A DNA stretch of 64,000 nt from Methylotenera sp. Its GTDB lineage: Bacteria > Pseudomonadota > Gammaproteobacteria > Burkholderiales > Methylophilaceae. The notes below the pieces were generated by a model, which had not been told where the DNA came from, did no database searches, and was given only the letters and a program-made list of their open reading frames with translations. Location of the stretch: the NCBI GenBank assembly GCA_021732365.1, contig JAKFVD010000028.1:1-64000 (forward strand), given 5' to 3'. A program made the position numbers and the translations under genes. This document shows positions 7,705-16,547 of the stretch, in pieces; position 1 is the stretch's first letter, and each line of letters begins with the position of its first letter.

Positions 7705-7707
7705 AAC

Positions 7708-8019
7708 ATGAGCGACCTCATCTTCAAAGGTTGTACGCGCCCCAGTATGATATTTGGCGTGCCACTTGAGCCGCTTGCTTTCACGTGCATCCCGCTATTT
7801 GTCATCGGAATATGGGGAATGTGGCTCATGCCAATTCTAGGCGTCACAGTCTTGGCGATGATTATTCCAATTATCGTGACAATGCGACTTATCTCAAAGA
7901 GTGATGATCAACGCTTAATGCAGTATGTACTTAGGCTAAAAATGAGTGCAAGACATCGTAATAGCAAGTTTTGGGGTGCAAAAAGTGTTGCACCTATGCG
8001 TTATAAAAAGCGTTCATAA
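7708..8019 (+). CDS. virB3: VirB3-type inner-membrane secretion protein
   Basis: A 103-residue protein with the VirB3 opening FKGCTRPSMIFGVPLEP, followed by two adjacent transmembrane segments (about 25-60) and a basic tail. VirB3 works with VirB4 at the inner-membrane complex. Here it is not fused to virB4; an HTH gene and an iteron array are inserted between the two, which is unusual. Confidence 0.85.
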   Translation: MSDLIFKGCTRPSMIFGVPLEPLAFTCIPLFVIGIWGMWLMPILGVTVLAMIIPIIVTMRLISKSDDQRLMQYVLRLKMSARHRNSKFWGAKSVAPMRYKKRS

Positions 8020-8658
8020 ATGACTGCCGTGGATAAAACATTAGCAGTCAACACGCAATGGTTTCATGTATTTAAATCCATGATAGATAGTGGCGACCTT
8101 GCCAATATCAGTGGCTCTGCCCTTAAAGTGTATTTGGTTATTAAATCACACGCCAACTTTAATACTGGCGCCTCATTCCCATCTGAGCATACCTTGTCCG
8201 TGAAATCGGGTTTATCCATCTCGCAAGTAAAAAGAAATCTCGTGGAATTAAGGCAATTATCGTACTTATTAACTGAAAAAATAGGCAGAAAAAATCACTA
8301 TGTATTACGAGAAAAAATCGTGCTAAGAGACCTATTTGACAACAACGTGGCAGAAGCATCATGGGATTATATTCCGAACAAAGTCTCGGACATTGTCGAT
8401 GACATCAAAAATTATGTGCATTCGGCACAGCAAGTTGATGCCAAAGTGATTCATATTGAGAACTTGCAAATCAATATCAATCAGGTTAATGGCAATGGGG
8501 TTGTCATCAACAATCAGTCAAAAGGCATGGTGGATTTATCGAAATTCGATCAAAGCATGCAACATTTAATTAGAAAATTTGCAGAAAAGTCAGGCGTCAT
8601 CATCAAAGAAAGCGCTGCTAACAACACGAATATTGGCTCAGATAGGGTTCACCCGTGA
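8020..8658 (+). CDS. HTH protein, candidate replication initiator
   Basis: A 212-residue protein that begins right after the virB3 stop codon. Residues about 25-95 form a winged-helix HTH_36-like domain (SALKVYLVIKSHAN, then FPSEHTLSVKSGLSISQVKR), a fold found in plasmid replication initiators and regulators. The C-terminal half has no clear match and includes an unusual Asn-rich segment (QVNGNGVVINN). Its 3' end overlaps the first of five iteron-like repeats that flank a DnaA box. An initiator encoded next to its iterons is the classic plasmid arrangement, hence the call; a purely regulatory role is the alternative. Confidence 0.55.
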   Translation: MTAVDKTLAVNTQWFHVFKSMIDSGDLANISGSALKVYLVIKSHANFNTGASFPSEHTLSVKSGLSISQVKRNLVELRQLSYLLTEKIGRKNHYVLREKIVLRDLFDNNVAEASWDYIPNKVSDIVDDIKNYVHSAQQVDAKVIHIENLQININQVNGNGVVINNQSKGMVDLSKFDQSMQHLIRKFAEKSGVIIKESAANNTNIGSDRVHP

Positions 8659-8865
8659 GCGGTATAAACCCAATAGGGCTCATGCGTGAGCCGTTTTACC
8701 CTGTGGGTAACTACGCTTTTATCCACAAGTCAAAATCGATAGGGTGCATGGGTGAGCTGTGTATAACTCAAATAGGGTTCATGGGCGAACTGTATCAACC
8801 CCTAATAGGGTTCACCCATGCGCTACTAAAAAGACTTTATATATTAAAAGCTTTTAAAAAGAACG
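8642..8865 (+). other. oriV: Candidate replication origin: five iterons, DnaA box, AT-rich tract
   Basis: Repeats starting ATAGGG(T/C)(T/G)CA(T/C)..GTGAGC begin at 8642, 8673, 8739, 8772 and 8805. Spacings are 31, 66, 33 and 33 bp, about three helical turns or twice that. In the double-length gap lies a perfect DnaA box TTATCCACA at 8719-8727. An AT-rich tract follows at about 8824-8860 and could be the unwinding element. Iterons, DnaA box and AT-rich region together are the hallmark of iteron plasmid origins. Confidence 0.65.
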
Positions 8866-8901
8866 CACAGAAAACGATAACGATAACGAGATGATAAAAC
8901 T

Positions 8902-11325
8902 ATGACTGCAAAACATCAGAAAATCGCCAACAACGAAATCAGTGCTAGCGAGTATTTGCGCTATAGCAGTGCAATTAGCGATGCGGTGGTCAAAACTTTA
9001 GACGGTGCCTATTTAACCACATGGCGGGTAGATGGCATTGCTTTTGAAACACGTGATGCAATTGATTTAGACATATTGCATGAGGCGTTTAATCAACTGC
9101 TGATAGGCCTAGGTGAAGTCGCTATTTGGTCACACCGCGTGCGCCGTCAATACTCAGACCAATTCACCACTGAATACCAAAATCCATTTGCGAATACCTT
9201 GTCGAAACGCTATTACGCTAGTTTTGAGGGTTACAACATGATGGGAAACGAAACCTATCTCACGTTGGTGTATAGACCTTATGGTCCAGTTAAGAAAAAC
9301 CTGTTTGGTCGCGTCATAGACTTTCAAGAAAAATCCTTGCGTGCCATCGAAGAGGCAGATAAGCACGCACTACGTAAAATTGAGGAACTCGCCACACGCA
9401 TACAAGCCACACTCAAAAAGTATGATGTGGAGCGGCTCGCCACTTATCAAGAAAACAACATTACCTATTCCAACCAGTTAGCATTTTACGGCTACCTGCT
9501 TAACGCTGTTTGGGAAAATGTACCCGTCAAAGATTACCGTATCCGTGACGTGTTACAAACCTCACGCCTATTTTTCGTCGAAGAGAAAATAGAAATCCGT
9601 GCACCGAATAAAAGACGCTTCGTCGCAATGCTGGATTTAAAAGATTACCCAGCGACCACTGATGCTGGTTGTATGAATAGCTTGTTGTACACACCGTATG
9701 AATACATCGAGACGCAAAGTTTTTCGATATTAGACAAACCCAGTGCCAAAGACAAATTAGAGAAACAGCGTAATCAACTGGTTTCAACCGAAGATGGTGC
9801 AGCTTCACAGATTAAGGCTTTAGTCCTAGCCATTGATCAGCTGGTTGATGGGCAGTTTGTGCTGGGAGAGTACCATTATTCACTGGCCGTATTGGGCGAT
9901 AACATGGATGAAGCCATACGCAATATGGCAGAAGCACGCTCGGCACTTAGTCATGATGGCTACCAAACCGCACTGCTGGATTTAGTGGCTGATGCTGCAT
10001 GGTTTGCCCAGCAACCTGCGCACTGGCATTTAAGGCCACGTGAAGCACATCTCACCTCACGCAACTTTGCAGGTTTAGCCGCGATGCACGGCTTTGGTAC
10101 GGGTAAGCGCAATAACAATCCATGGGGTGAAGCCGTCACCATTCTTAAAACACCGAATGGTGCGCCGTATTATTTTAATTTTCATGGCACTGACGAAAAC
10201 GACGATTCCACCGATAAAAAAGCGCCTGGCAATACCACCATTATCGGCATGACAGGTTCAGGTAAAACCGTGTTGGAGTTGTTCTTACTACTGATGACTT
10301 TGAAATACCAACCCACGATTGTCTTTTTTGATAAAGATCGTGGCGCTGAGATTGTCATCCGCGCACTAGGCGGCAATTATCGCGTCCTTAAAAAAGGGAT
10401 ACCTACGGGCTTCAATCCATTTCAGCTCGAGGCGACTGAACACAATATTAGCTTTTTAGTAAAACTTGTGCAAAGTCTCGTGCCTTATCCACTCAATGCC
10501 ACTGATAGTCATGAAGTAGAGCGTGCAGTCCGTGTGATGATGACCTTTGAGGTTAGCAAACGTGGCCTATATGCGATCAACCAGCAACTCCCCAACACCA
10601 AACAAAATAGTGTGTATGACTACCTACAAAAATGGTGCAGAGGCGGTAGCTATGGCTGGGTGCTGGATAACGTGGAAGACCAAATAGACTTGAGTCAAGG
10701 CCGTCTATTTGGTTTTGATGATACGGCTTTTTTAGAAGATAAAGACATATTAGCACCCGTCACTATGTACTTACTACACCTAACAGAAAGCCTGATTGAT
10801 GGTCGCCGTTTTATCTATGTCATGGCTGAATTTTGGAAGCGTTTAGAGCTGTCAGAATTCACCGACTTTGCAATAAACAAACAATTTACCATTCGTAAAC
10901 AAAATGGATTCGGTATCTTTGATACACAAAGTCCCGCACAAATCCTTAAAACACCACACGTTGCAGCCATGGTAGAGCAATGTGCTACGCAAATATTTTT
11001 GCCTAACCCCAAAGCTGATTACCATGACTACGTGGAAGGCTTCAAAGTTACCGAGATGGAATATCACACCATCCGCACACTTGGTGAAACGAGCCGTCAG
11101 TTTCTAGTCAAGCAAGGTCATACCTCAACAGTCGTCAACTTAGACCTTGGCAGCCTCAATGAAATGTTAGACGTACTCAGTACTTCATTAGATAACGTAG
11201 AAATGCTAGATGAAATTCGTGCAGAAGTGGGTGATGACGTACAAGACTGGATGCCAATTTACTTAAATCGATTAGCCCAGCGTAAAGCCATGACCAAAGC
11301 CAGTAAAGGGCGAATAGTCCAATAG
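8902..11325 (+). CDS. virB4: VirB4 conjugation ATPase
   Basis: An 807-residue ATPase of the CagE/TrbE/VirB4 family, powering assembly of the pilus and channel at the inner membrane. The N-terminal domain (1-400) precedes a P-loop GMTGSGKT near 449-456. Further motifs follow, including FFDKDRGAE and a Walker B-like region (RRFIYVMAEFWKRLE) with the catalytic acidic residue. Length is typical for the family. It follows the iteron array by about 40 bp. Confidence 0.9.
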   Translation: MTAKHQKIANNEISASEYLRYSSAISDAVVKTLDGAYLTTWRVDGIAFETRDAIDLDILHEAFNQLLIGLGEVAIWSHRVRRQYSDQFTTEYQNPFANTLSKRYYASFEGYNMMGNETYLTLVYRPYGPVKKNLFGRVIDFQEKSLRAIEEADKHALRKIEELATRIQATLKKYDVERLATYQENNITYSNQLAFYGYLLNAVWENVPVKDYRIRDVLQTSRLFFVEEKIEIRAPNKRRFVAMLDLKDYPATTDAGCMNSLLYTPYEYIETQSFSILDKPSAKDKLEKQRNQLVSTEDGAASQIKALVLAIDQLVDGQFVLGEYHYSLAVLGDNMDEAIRNMAEARSALSHDGYQTALLDLVADAAWFAQQPAHWHLRPREAHLTSRNFAGLAAMHGFGTGKRNNNPWGEAVTILKTPNGAPYYFNFHGTDENDDSTDKKAPGNTTIIGMTGSGKTVLELFLLLMTLKYQPTIVFFDKDRGAEIVIRALGGNYRVLKKGIPTGFNPFQLEATEHNISFLVKLVQSLVPYPLNATDSHEVERAVRVMMTFEVSKRGLYAINQQLPNTKQNSVYDYLQKWCRGGSYGWVLDNVEDQIDLSQGRLFGFDDTAFLEDKDILAPVTMYLLHLTESLIDGRRFIYVMAEFWKRLELSEFTDFAINKQFTIRKQNGFGIFDTQSPAQILKTPHVAAMVEQCATQIFLPNPKADYHDYVEGFKVTEMEYHTIRTLGETSRQFLVKQGHTSTVVNLDLGSLNEMLDVLSTSLDNVEMLDEIRAEVGDDVQDWMPIYLNRLAQRKAMTKASKGRIVQ

Positions 11326-11351
11326 TATTTTTATTAACAAGGAGTTTCATC

Positions 11352-11939
11352 ATGACAATACGTCACCATTTAAGATTACCCGCCATCTTGCTAACCACAC
11401 TTGCAATGGGTATTGCTCATGCTGATGGTGGCGAACTCACAGGCAAAGTTAAATTAGCCTGCGAAGCTATTCTTTGCCTTTCCACGGGTTCGCCGCCAGG
11501 CGAATGTTCACCATCACTGAGTGAATATTTCAGTATTGATTTTGATGATTTCAGCGACACCATACAAGGCCGCATCAACTTTTTAAATCTATGTCCTGTT
11601 TCATCAGAAACACCACAAATGAAAAGCCTAGTCAACGCGATTGCTCAAGGAGCAGGGCGTTGTGATGCAGCTTCACTGAATGCGACGCTCATCGCCTATA
11701 CCAATGGTTTGCAAGGCTGCATTCAAGGCACTAAACCTGCGTACTGCTCAGCCTATGAAGGTCATGCATATACAGACCTGCACAATGGTGCGCATTATGT
11801 GGTGACGCAGTCACAAACGTATTGGCCATTTAATAACTTCATGGGTGGCAATTCAAATAATGGCGGAGGTTTTCTAAGTGGCTTCACTGGTGGTAATGGC
11901 CAAAGTAGCACACAGACTTGCGGTCATTGGGTTGATTGA
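11352..11939 (+). CDS. trbM: TrbM-family conjugative transfer protein
   Basis: A 195-residue secreted protein with a signal peptide ending around GIAHADGG. The mature start VKLACEAILCLSTG..PGECSPSLSEYFSI and FLNLCP are the cysteine-rich signature of TrbM proteins found in IncP-type and related conjugation operons. The C-terminus is Gly/Asn-rich. Its exact role is not established; it is periplasmic and accessory. AAGGAG precedes the ATG. Confidence 0.8.
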   Translation: MTIRHHLRLPAILLTTLAMGIAHADGGELTGKVKLACEAILCLSTGSPPGECSPSLSEYFSIDFDDFSDTIQGRINFLNLCPVSSETPQMKSLVNAIAQGAGRCDAASLNATLIAYTNGLQGCIQGTKPAYCSAYEGHAYTDLHNGAHYVVTQSQTYWPFNNFMGGNSNNGGGFLSGFTGGNGQSSTQTCGHWVD

Positions 11940-11992
11940 TTTAATTGTTGATATAAAAAACAACCGATATAGGACATAAAAGGATAAATATC

Positions 11993-12697
11993 ATGAAAAA
12001 ACACCACTTAAAACCGAATATTAAAGCATTCGTTATTACACTAACTCTTGCGACCAGCTTACAAGCCAGTATTGCGCCTGCCAATGCAGGCGGCATTCCT
12101 GTTATTGATGTGGCGAACCTTGCTAATACGCTTGAGAATATTGTGCAATGGGGTAAACAGCTACAAGCCATGAAAGAGCAGTACGCACAGCAACTTGCAC
12201 AATATCAGTCTATGACAGGTAAGCGTGGCTTCGGTAATGTTTTAAACGACCCTAAGTTACGCCAGTATTTGCCAGATGATGCACAAAAAGTGTATAGCCA
12301 AATGATGCGACCCGTGCAATCCATGGATGTTTGTAACGGGCAAATAGGTGAGTTCCTCACCCTGTGTCAATCAGAAGTTAAAAAACACTACATAGACCGT
12401 GACAATTACGAAAAAGCCTACGATACCGCCACTATTGAGCAAACGCAGATACAAGGTTTAATTGATCAGATTAGCAATGCTGATGACCCTAAAGCCATTG
12501 CTGAATTGCAAGCCCGCATGGCAGGCGAACAAGCCAAGATTCAAAACACCGTGGTGCAAATGCAGCTGAGCGCACAGCTTGCTGAAATACAAAACAAGTT
12601 ATTACAACAGACTAAACAAGATGCGCAAGTAAAAGCCACGATTGAGGATAGAGGCAATCCTATTTCTGCGCCAGAACCGATTACCAATTGGGATTAA
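11993..12697 (+). CDS. virB5: VirB5/TrbJ-type minor pilus component
   Basis: A 234-residue secreted protein: signal peptide ending near IAPANAGG, then IPVIDVANLANTLENIVQWG and a long helical, Gln-rich coiled-coil body, the VirB5 architecture. VirB5 sits at the pilus tip and helps contact recipients. Its last 20 residues contain EDRGNPISAPEPI, which is nearly repeated at the C-terminus of the next gene product, EexN. Confidence 0.8.
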   Translation: MKKHHLKPNIKAFVITLTLATSLQASIAPANAGGIPVIDVANLANTLENIVQWGKQLQAMKEQYAQQLAQYQSMTGKRGFGNVLNDPKLRQYLPDDAQKVYSQMMRPVQSMDVCNGQIGEFLTLCQSEVKKHYIDRDNYEKAYDTATIEQTQIQGLIDQISNADDPKAIAELQARMAGEQAKIQNTVVQMQLSAQLAEIQNKLLQQTKQDAQVKATIEDRGNPISAPEPITNWD

Positions 12698-12725
12698 TCA
12701 AGCTATCAATAAAGGAATTTACATC

Positions 12726-13007
12726 ATGAAACTAACACTTATTACGATTATGGCAGTTTTATTAACGGCGTGTTCTGGGCAAGACAAAACTGATTCGCAA
12801 AAGACTTACACAGTGCAGGAGTTATTGAAAGAGCCAGCGCTCTACAAAGAAATAAGTGATTGGTGCAGTGAAAATCCTGCTGAGCGCAGCCTAACACCAA
12901 ACTGCATGAATGCCTTGCAGGCTTTACATGAATTACAAGCAAACGCCACGCTAGAGGATAGAGGAAAACCTACATCTGCACCTCAACCAATAGCTAATTT
13001 CAACTAA
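12726..13007 (+). CDS. eexN: EexN-type entry-exclusion lipoprotein
   Basis: A 93-residue lipoprotein with lipobox LLTAC (Cys18), then YTVQELLKEPALYKEISDWCSENPAE..PNCMNALQAL. The conserved cysteine pair and the EELL..P.L motif match the EexN family. Such proteins reduce redundant transfer into cells already carrying the element. Start chosen at the ATG at 12726 because it gives the lipoprotein signal and has AAAGGA upstream; the longer open frame from 12642 overlaps virB5. The C-terminal tail EDRGKPTSAPQPI copies the virB5 tail. Confidence 0.75.
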   Translation: MKLTLITIMAVLLTACSGQDKTDSQKTYTVQELLKEPALYKEISDWCSENPAERSLTPNCMNALQALHELQANATLEDRGKPTSAPQPIANFN

Positions 13008-13043
13008 GTGCAATTTTAGATAAAAAATGAAATCTTATTTTAA

Positions 13044-13340
13044 TCAAGCGACCGCTATAAGGGCTTCTGGATTAAGCTCCGCTATTTTAAGTAGCGTTTT
13101 AGCTGCACCAGATGGCTTGGCGCGACCTTGCTCCCAATCTTGCAAGGTGCGTACAGACACGCCTAATAAATCAGAAAACTTACTTTGGCTTAAGTGCATT
13201 TTATTGCGGATGTTAGCAATTGGCGACAACGCCACACGCACCTTGCCTGTTTTCATTTGCTCAACAGAAAGTAACAAATCTCTTTCAAATGTCGCCATTT
13301 CAGGATCTGTGCTAAAAGTAAAATGGTCTTTATTCATCAT
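13044..13340 (-). CDS. higA: HTH antitoxin (HigA/NadS type)
   Basis: A 98-residue protein with a C-terminal HTH (LSQSKFSDLLGVSVRTLQDWEQGRAKPSGAAKTLL split across residues about 52-88), the signature of NadS/HigA-2-type antitoxins that bind their toxin and their own promoter. AAGGAG precedes two adjacent ATG codons at 13340 and 13337. The start overlaps the toxin stop, so translation is coupled. The pair runs against the virB operon between eexN and virB6. Confidence 0.8.
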   Translation of the reverse strand: MMNKDHFTFSTDPEMATFERDLLLSVEQMKTGKVRVALSPIANIRNKMHLSQSKFSDLLGVSVRTLQDWEQGRAKPSGAAKTLLKIAELNPEALIAVA

Positions 13341-13638
13341 ATTTCTCCTTAAGTTTACGCAAAAATTCAGGGCGCAAATTATCAAATTTAGATTTTGCAT
13401 ACACAATCAGCAATACAACACAGTCATCTGCTTTGAAAAAATAAATCACTCTTACGCCACCGCTTTTGCCCGTACCTTGCCGCGCCCAGCGCACTTTACG
13501 ACATCCGCCACTTTGCGGAATAATATCGCCCACCAACGGGTTGGCCGCAATGTATGTCACAAATTCGTTATAAGTCGCTTCATTCCAAACTTCAGCAGCA
13601 TATTTGGTAAAAACCTCAGTTTCAATTACGGTATGCAT
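13330..13638 (-). CDS. higB: RelE/HigB-type toxin
   Basis: A 102-residue basic protein: the N-terminal helices are followed by GDIIPQSGGCRKVRWARQGTGKSGGVRVIYFF and a conserved C-terminal YAKSKFDNL. The R.RW..G...GGVRVIYF block is the RelE/HigB nuclease core, which cleaves mRNA at the ribosome. The toxin gene comes first and the antitoxin second, the HigBA order. It would stabilise the element in its host. The TA promoter must lie at about 13639-13700, right before virB6 on the other strand. Confidence 0.85.
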   Translation of the reverse strand: MHTVIETEVFTKYAAEVWNEATYNEFVTYIAANPLVGDIIPQSGGCRKVRWARQGTGKSGGVRVIYFFKADDCVVLLIVYAKSKFDNLRPEFLRKLKEKYDE

Positions 13639-13708
13639 ACTTTGACTATACGGATTAACCGTATATCTGTCAAGCTATTTTCTCAGTCACTAACGACAAA
13701 GGTACGCC

Positions 13709-14818
13709 ATGTTTAACTACATCGGCGGTACATTTTTCTCTTATGTAGACCACTTTGTGAATCAAGTGTCAGCGCAGTTAAGCGTTTATGTGGCTGCAAT
13801 AGCCTTATCTGCCTTAACGCTGTACTACCTATTTGTAGGTTTTGCTGTGATGCGTGGCGAAGTACGCGAGCCGATCAGTACTATCATATGGCGTTCAGCC
13901 AAAATGGCTATGATTCTATTTATCGCTTGTGGTGCAGGCATTTATCAGGCCGAAGTCATTGGTACCGTAAAAACGGTCAGTGCAAACTTAATGAGTTCGG
14001 TTGCTGTTTCAACGACTGGTGGTGGAGCTTGTCCTGTCACAGGGACTGGTGATGCAGCTATGTTCAATGCGCTAGATTGCAACTTTAACCAACTACTAAC
14101 ACCTTTCAATGATCTTGTCGCAGCGAGAATGAAACTAAATATTCTTGATGTGGCAAGTGGTATTGCGCTCAGTATCGTGGCTAATTTGTATTTAATTTGC
14201 GTGCTTATTTTGTTTGGTGCGGTTGGCATTATTTTTTTCACTAACCTGCTAACGCTCAGTTTAGTGTTGGCAGTAGGCCCACTATTCATCGGTGCATTAG
14301 CGTTTGAACCCAGCAAGAATTTCTTTGATGGTTGGAAAAACAAGATTGTTTACATCTTGCTTTTGCAACTCTTCATGATGATATTTTTGGGATTGGTGTT
14401 TGTGATTGTCAATGGTTACATCGTTCACCTAGGCTTTAATACGGATCAATCAGCCGCATTCGTTGGCGCGAAACAAGCGGCTGCACTGAAAGCAATATTC
14501 AGTCTGATGGTGGTGATGTGTCTGTTTGCCTACTTGTTTACTAAGCTAGACAACATTGCCAATAGCTTAGTGGGAGGTGGTGATAATGCCAGCGGCTTAG
14601 GTTTGGCCTTAGCCACCGCGCAAATCGCAAAAATGACCTATGCCGCCATGCGTGGTGGCAGTAAAGGTGGGGGTGGTGTAGGTGGAAAAATAGAAAATAG
14701 CAGTGGCGGCGGGCTAGCTAGCGGTTTAGAAAAAAGCACACAACTGGCTGGTCGTGGCATCAATCGTGCCGTACAACATTCAGCACATGCAATCGCTTCA
14801 CGTTATCGAAATAGATAA
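13709..14818 (+). CDS. virB6: VirB6/TrbL-type channel protein
   Basis: A 369-residue inner-membrane protein with an extended N-terminal helix and about six transmembrane segments between residues 25 and 275. A central periplasmic region contains CPVTGTGDAAMFNALDC. It has a Gly-rich cytoplasmic tail. This is the VirB6 channel component. An extra promoter may be needed because the reversed higBA genes sit just upstream. Confidence 0.85.
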   Translation: MFNYIGGTFFSYVDHFVNQVSAQLSVYVAAIALSALTLYYLFVGFAVMRGEVREPISTIIWRSAKMAMILFIACGAGIYQAEVIGTVKTVSANLMSSVAVSTTGGGACPVTGTGDAAMFNALDCNFNQLLTPFNDLVAARMKLNILDVASGIALSIVANLYLICVLILFGAVGIIFFTNLLTLSLVLAVGPLFIGALAFEPSKNFFDGWKNKIVYILLLQLFMMIFLGLVFVIVNGYIVHLGFNTDQSAAFVGAKQAAALKAIFSLMVVMCLFAYLFTKLDNIANSLVGGGDNASGLGLALATAQIAKMTYAAMRGGSKGGGGVGGKIENSSGGGLASGLEKSTQLAGRGINRAVQHSAHAIASRYRNR

Positions 14819-14875
14819 CCAGCACCATGAAAACACTAAAACAACTTTTATCAAACTCCTCACTAGGTAAACAGC

Positions 14876-15649
14876 ATGCTATTTAATAACAAAAAAGACA
14901 CTCACCAACAAGCCCTCAATTGGGAGGCTTCCACTGCCATTGCGCTGCATCAGTCTGAGGTTAGAGCATGGAATATAACCAAAATAATGACATTATTGGC
15001 CGTGTTAGCGATCACTGGTTTGGTATTTATGCTGCCATTTTATAAAGTCATCCCGATGACTTTCTTGGTCGATAAAGTCACAGGTGAAGCGCAATTGGTA
15101 GATACCACAGGCTACAAACCAGCTAGTTTGAATGAAGCAGCTGATAGGCATTGGGTCGAAGAGTATGTGAACACGCGTGAACGCTATAACTGGATGCTGT
15201 TACAAAGTGACTATGAGCGTACTTTGGCTTTATCTACTGGCGATGTACTCAAAAACTATCGCGCCATGTTTGGTCACGATAATGCGCTTGATAAACAACT
15301 CGGTAATTACACAGAACGTCGTATTCACATCGTTTCAACGACATTGCCGCCAGGTGCGCAGGGTACTGCCATCATTCGGTATGAGCGTACCACGCGCGAG
15401 CGTGGCTACGACACAGAAATTGCAGGTAAATACATTGCCTCAATGACTTATGTTTACGAAAAACCTTCACTACTCACATTACAAAAAGACCTTGATGCCA
15501 ATCCTTATGGATTCAAGGTCACAGGCTATGTGGTCGACAGAGAAGAAAAAGGTGCAGCAGTCGCTGCACCTATTATTAATACCCCTCATTCTTTATCACC
15601 ATCAGCTAACGGCACGTCACCAGCCGCTAACGGAGTATCCGCACAATGA
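14876..15649 (+). CDS. virB8: VirB8-type assembly factor
   Basis: A 257-residue bitopic protein: a short cytoplasmic part with NWEASTAIALHQSEVRAWN, one transmembrane helix (about 36-56), then the NTF2-like periplasmic domain with VDKVTGEAQ, EYVNTRERYNW and a late IVRYE-like strand (IIRYERTTRERG). VirB8 nucleates channel assembly. Its 3' end overlaps virB9 by 4 bp. A Ser/Pro/Ala-rich tail is present. Confidence 0.9.
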   Translation: MLFNNKKDTHQQALNWEASTAIALHQSEVRAWNITKIMTLLAVLAITGLVFMLPFYKVIPMTFLVDKVTGEAQLVDTTGYKPASLNEAADRHWVEEYVNTRERYNWMLLQSDYERTLALSTGDVLKNYRAMFGHDNALDKQLGNYTERRIHIVSTTLPPGAQGTAIIRYERTTRERGYDTEIAGKYIASMTYVYEKPSLLTLQKDLDANPYGFKVTGYVVDREEKGAAVAAPIINTPHSLSPSANGTSPAANGVSAQ

Positions 15650-16545
15650 AGTCTACAATTAATCAAGCAGTCATGAATTTAGTACGTACTAAATTAACGC
15701 TCAACGCTATCAAGTTAGCTGTTCTTGCCTCATTAAGTATCACTGGCTTCGCGCAAGCCAATACTCAAGTCAATGCCAAAGTCAGTGAAAGCATAGCAAA
15801 CCCAGTACAGCGCATTCCTTACGATATGAATCAAGTCACCATGATTAAAGCCAAACGTGGCTTTGCTACCCATATTGATTTAGAAGCGGATGAACATATT
15901 GTGAAGGATGGTGTGGGCGGCGGCGATACCGATAATTGGATTACTTCAGCCAAAGTGGGTAGCAACTTTATTCTATTAAAACCTAAAAAGAATGCTCATG
16001 ATAGCAATCTTGTCGTTAAAACGGATAAGCGTAGCTACGCCTTTGATTTACATGTACTCAAAGACCACAGCTCAGATAAAGGCACTTGGCGCATTGCTTA
16101 TACTTACCCTAAGCCGAATACCGAAGTTGCACCATTAACGCCAGCACAAATTGAGGCCATTAACAAAGCCAAAGTAAAACAGTTGCAAGCCGCACCACAA
16201 GCAGTACGCAACACGCAATACAGCATGCAGGTGATGACTAATTCAGATGAAATTGCACCCACGGCAGCATGGGATGATGGCAATTTTACTTATCTTAAGA
16301 TTCCGAATCACCGCGAAATTCCAGCGGTATTTCGCGTCACCACCGATGGGGATGAATCCATGGTGAATACCCATATGGAGGGCGACAGTAAAGATACTAT
16401 CGTCATTCATGGTATGGCAAAACACTATGTCCTGCGCTTAAGCAAGCAAGTAGTCGGTGTTTGGAATGATGCCTACGATATTGAAGGTGTTAGCCCTAAA
16501 AATGGCACGGTGACCTTAGGCGTATCACGTCAGGTGGCAGAATAA
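15646..16545 (+). CDS. virB9: VirB9-type outer core-complex protein
   Basis: A 299-residue periplasmic protein with a signal peptide ending near GFAQANTQ. The N-terminal domain follows (DMNQVTMIKAKRGFATHIDLEADE, then the WITSAKVGSNFILLKP block). The C-terminal O-layer domain (WDDGNFTYLKIPNHREIPAVF) binds VirB7 and VirB10. No separate virB7 gene was found next to it. The start overlaps virB8 by ATGA. Confidence 0.9.
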   Translation: MKSTINQAVMNLVRTKLTLNAIKLAVLASLSITGFAQANTQVNAKVSESIANPVQRIPYDMNQVTMIKAKRGFATHIDLEADEHIVKDGVGGGDTDNWITSAKVGSNFILLKPKKNAHDSNLVVKTDKRSYAFDLHVLKDHSSDKGTWRIAYTYPKPNTEVAPLTPAQIEAINKAKVKQLQAAPQAVRNTQYSMQVMTNSDEIAPTAAWDDGNFTYLKIPNHREIPAVFRVTTDGDESMVNTHMEGDSKDTIVIHGMAKHYVLRLSKQVVGVWNDAYDIEGVSPKNGTVTLGVSRQVAE

Positions 16546-16547
16546 TC

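Noticed and set aside
8655..8894. 79-residue open frame with repeated IGFMGELY-like segments
   Set aside because: Its repetitive protein is just the translation of the iteron array; start is a GTG overlapping the previous stop and no family is recognised.
13027..13716. 229-residue open frame on the plus strand
   Set aside because: It lies antisense to the clear HigA/HigB genes and has no protein-like features of its own.
14827..14886. 19-residue frame ending at the virB8 start, possible VirB7 or leader peptide
   Set aside because: No cysteine or signal sequence, no good ribosome binding site; could only be a chance frame.
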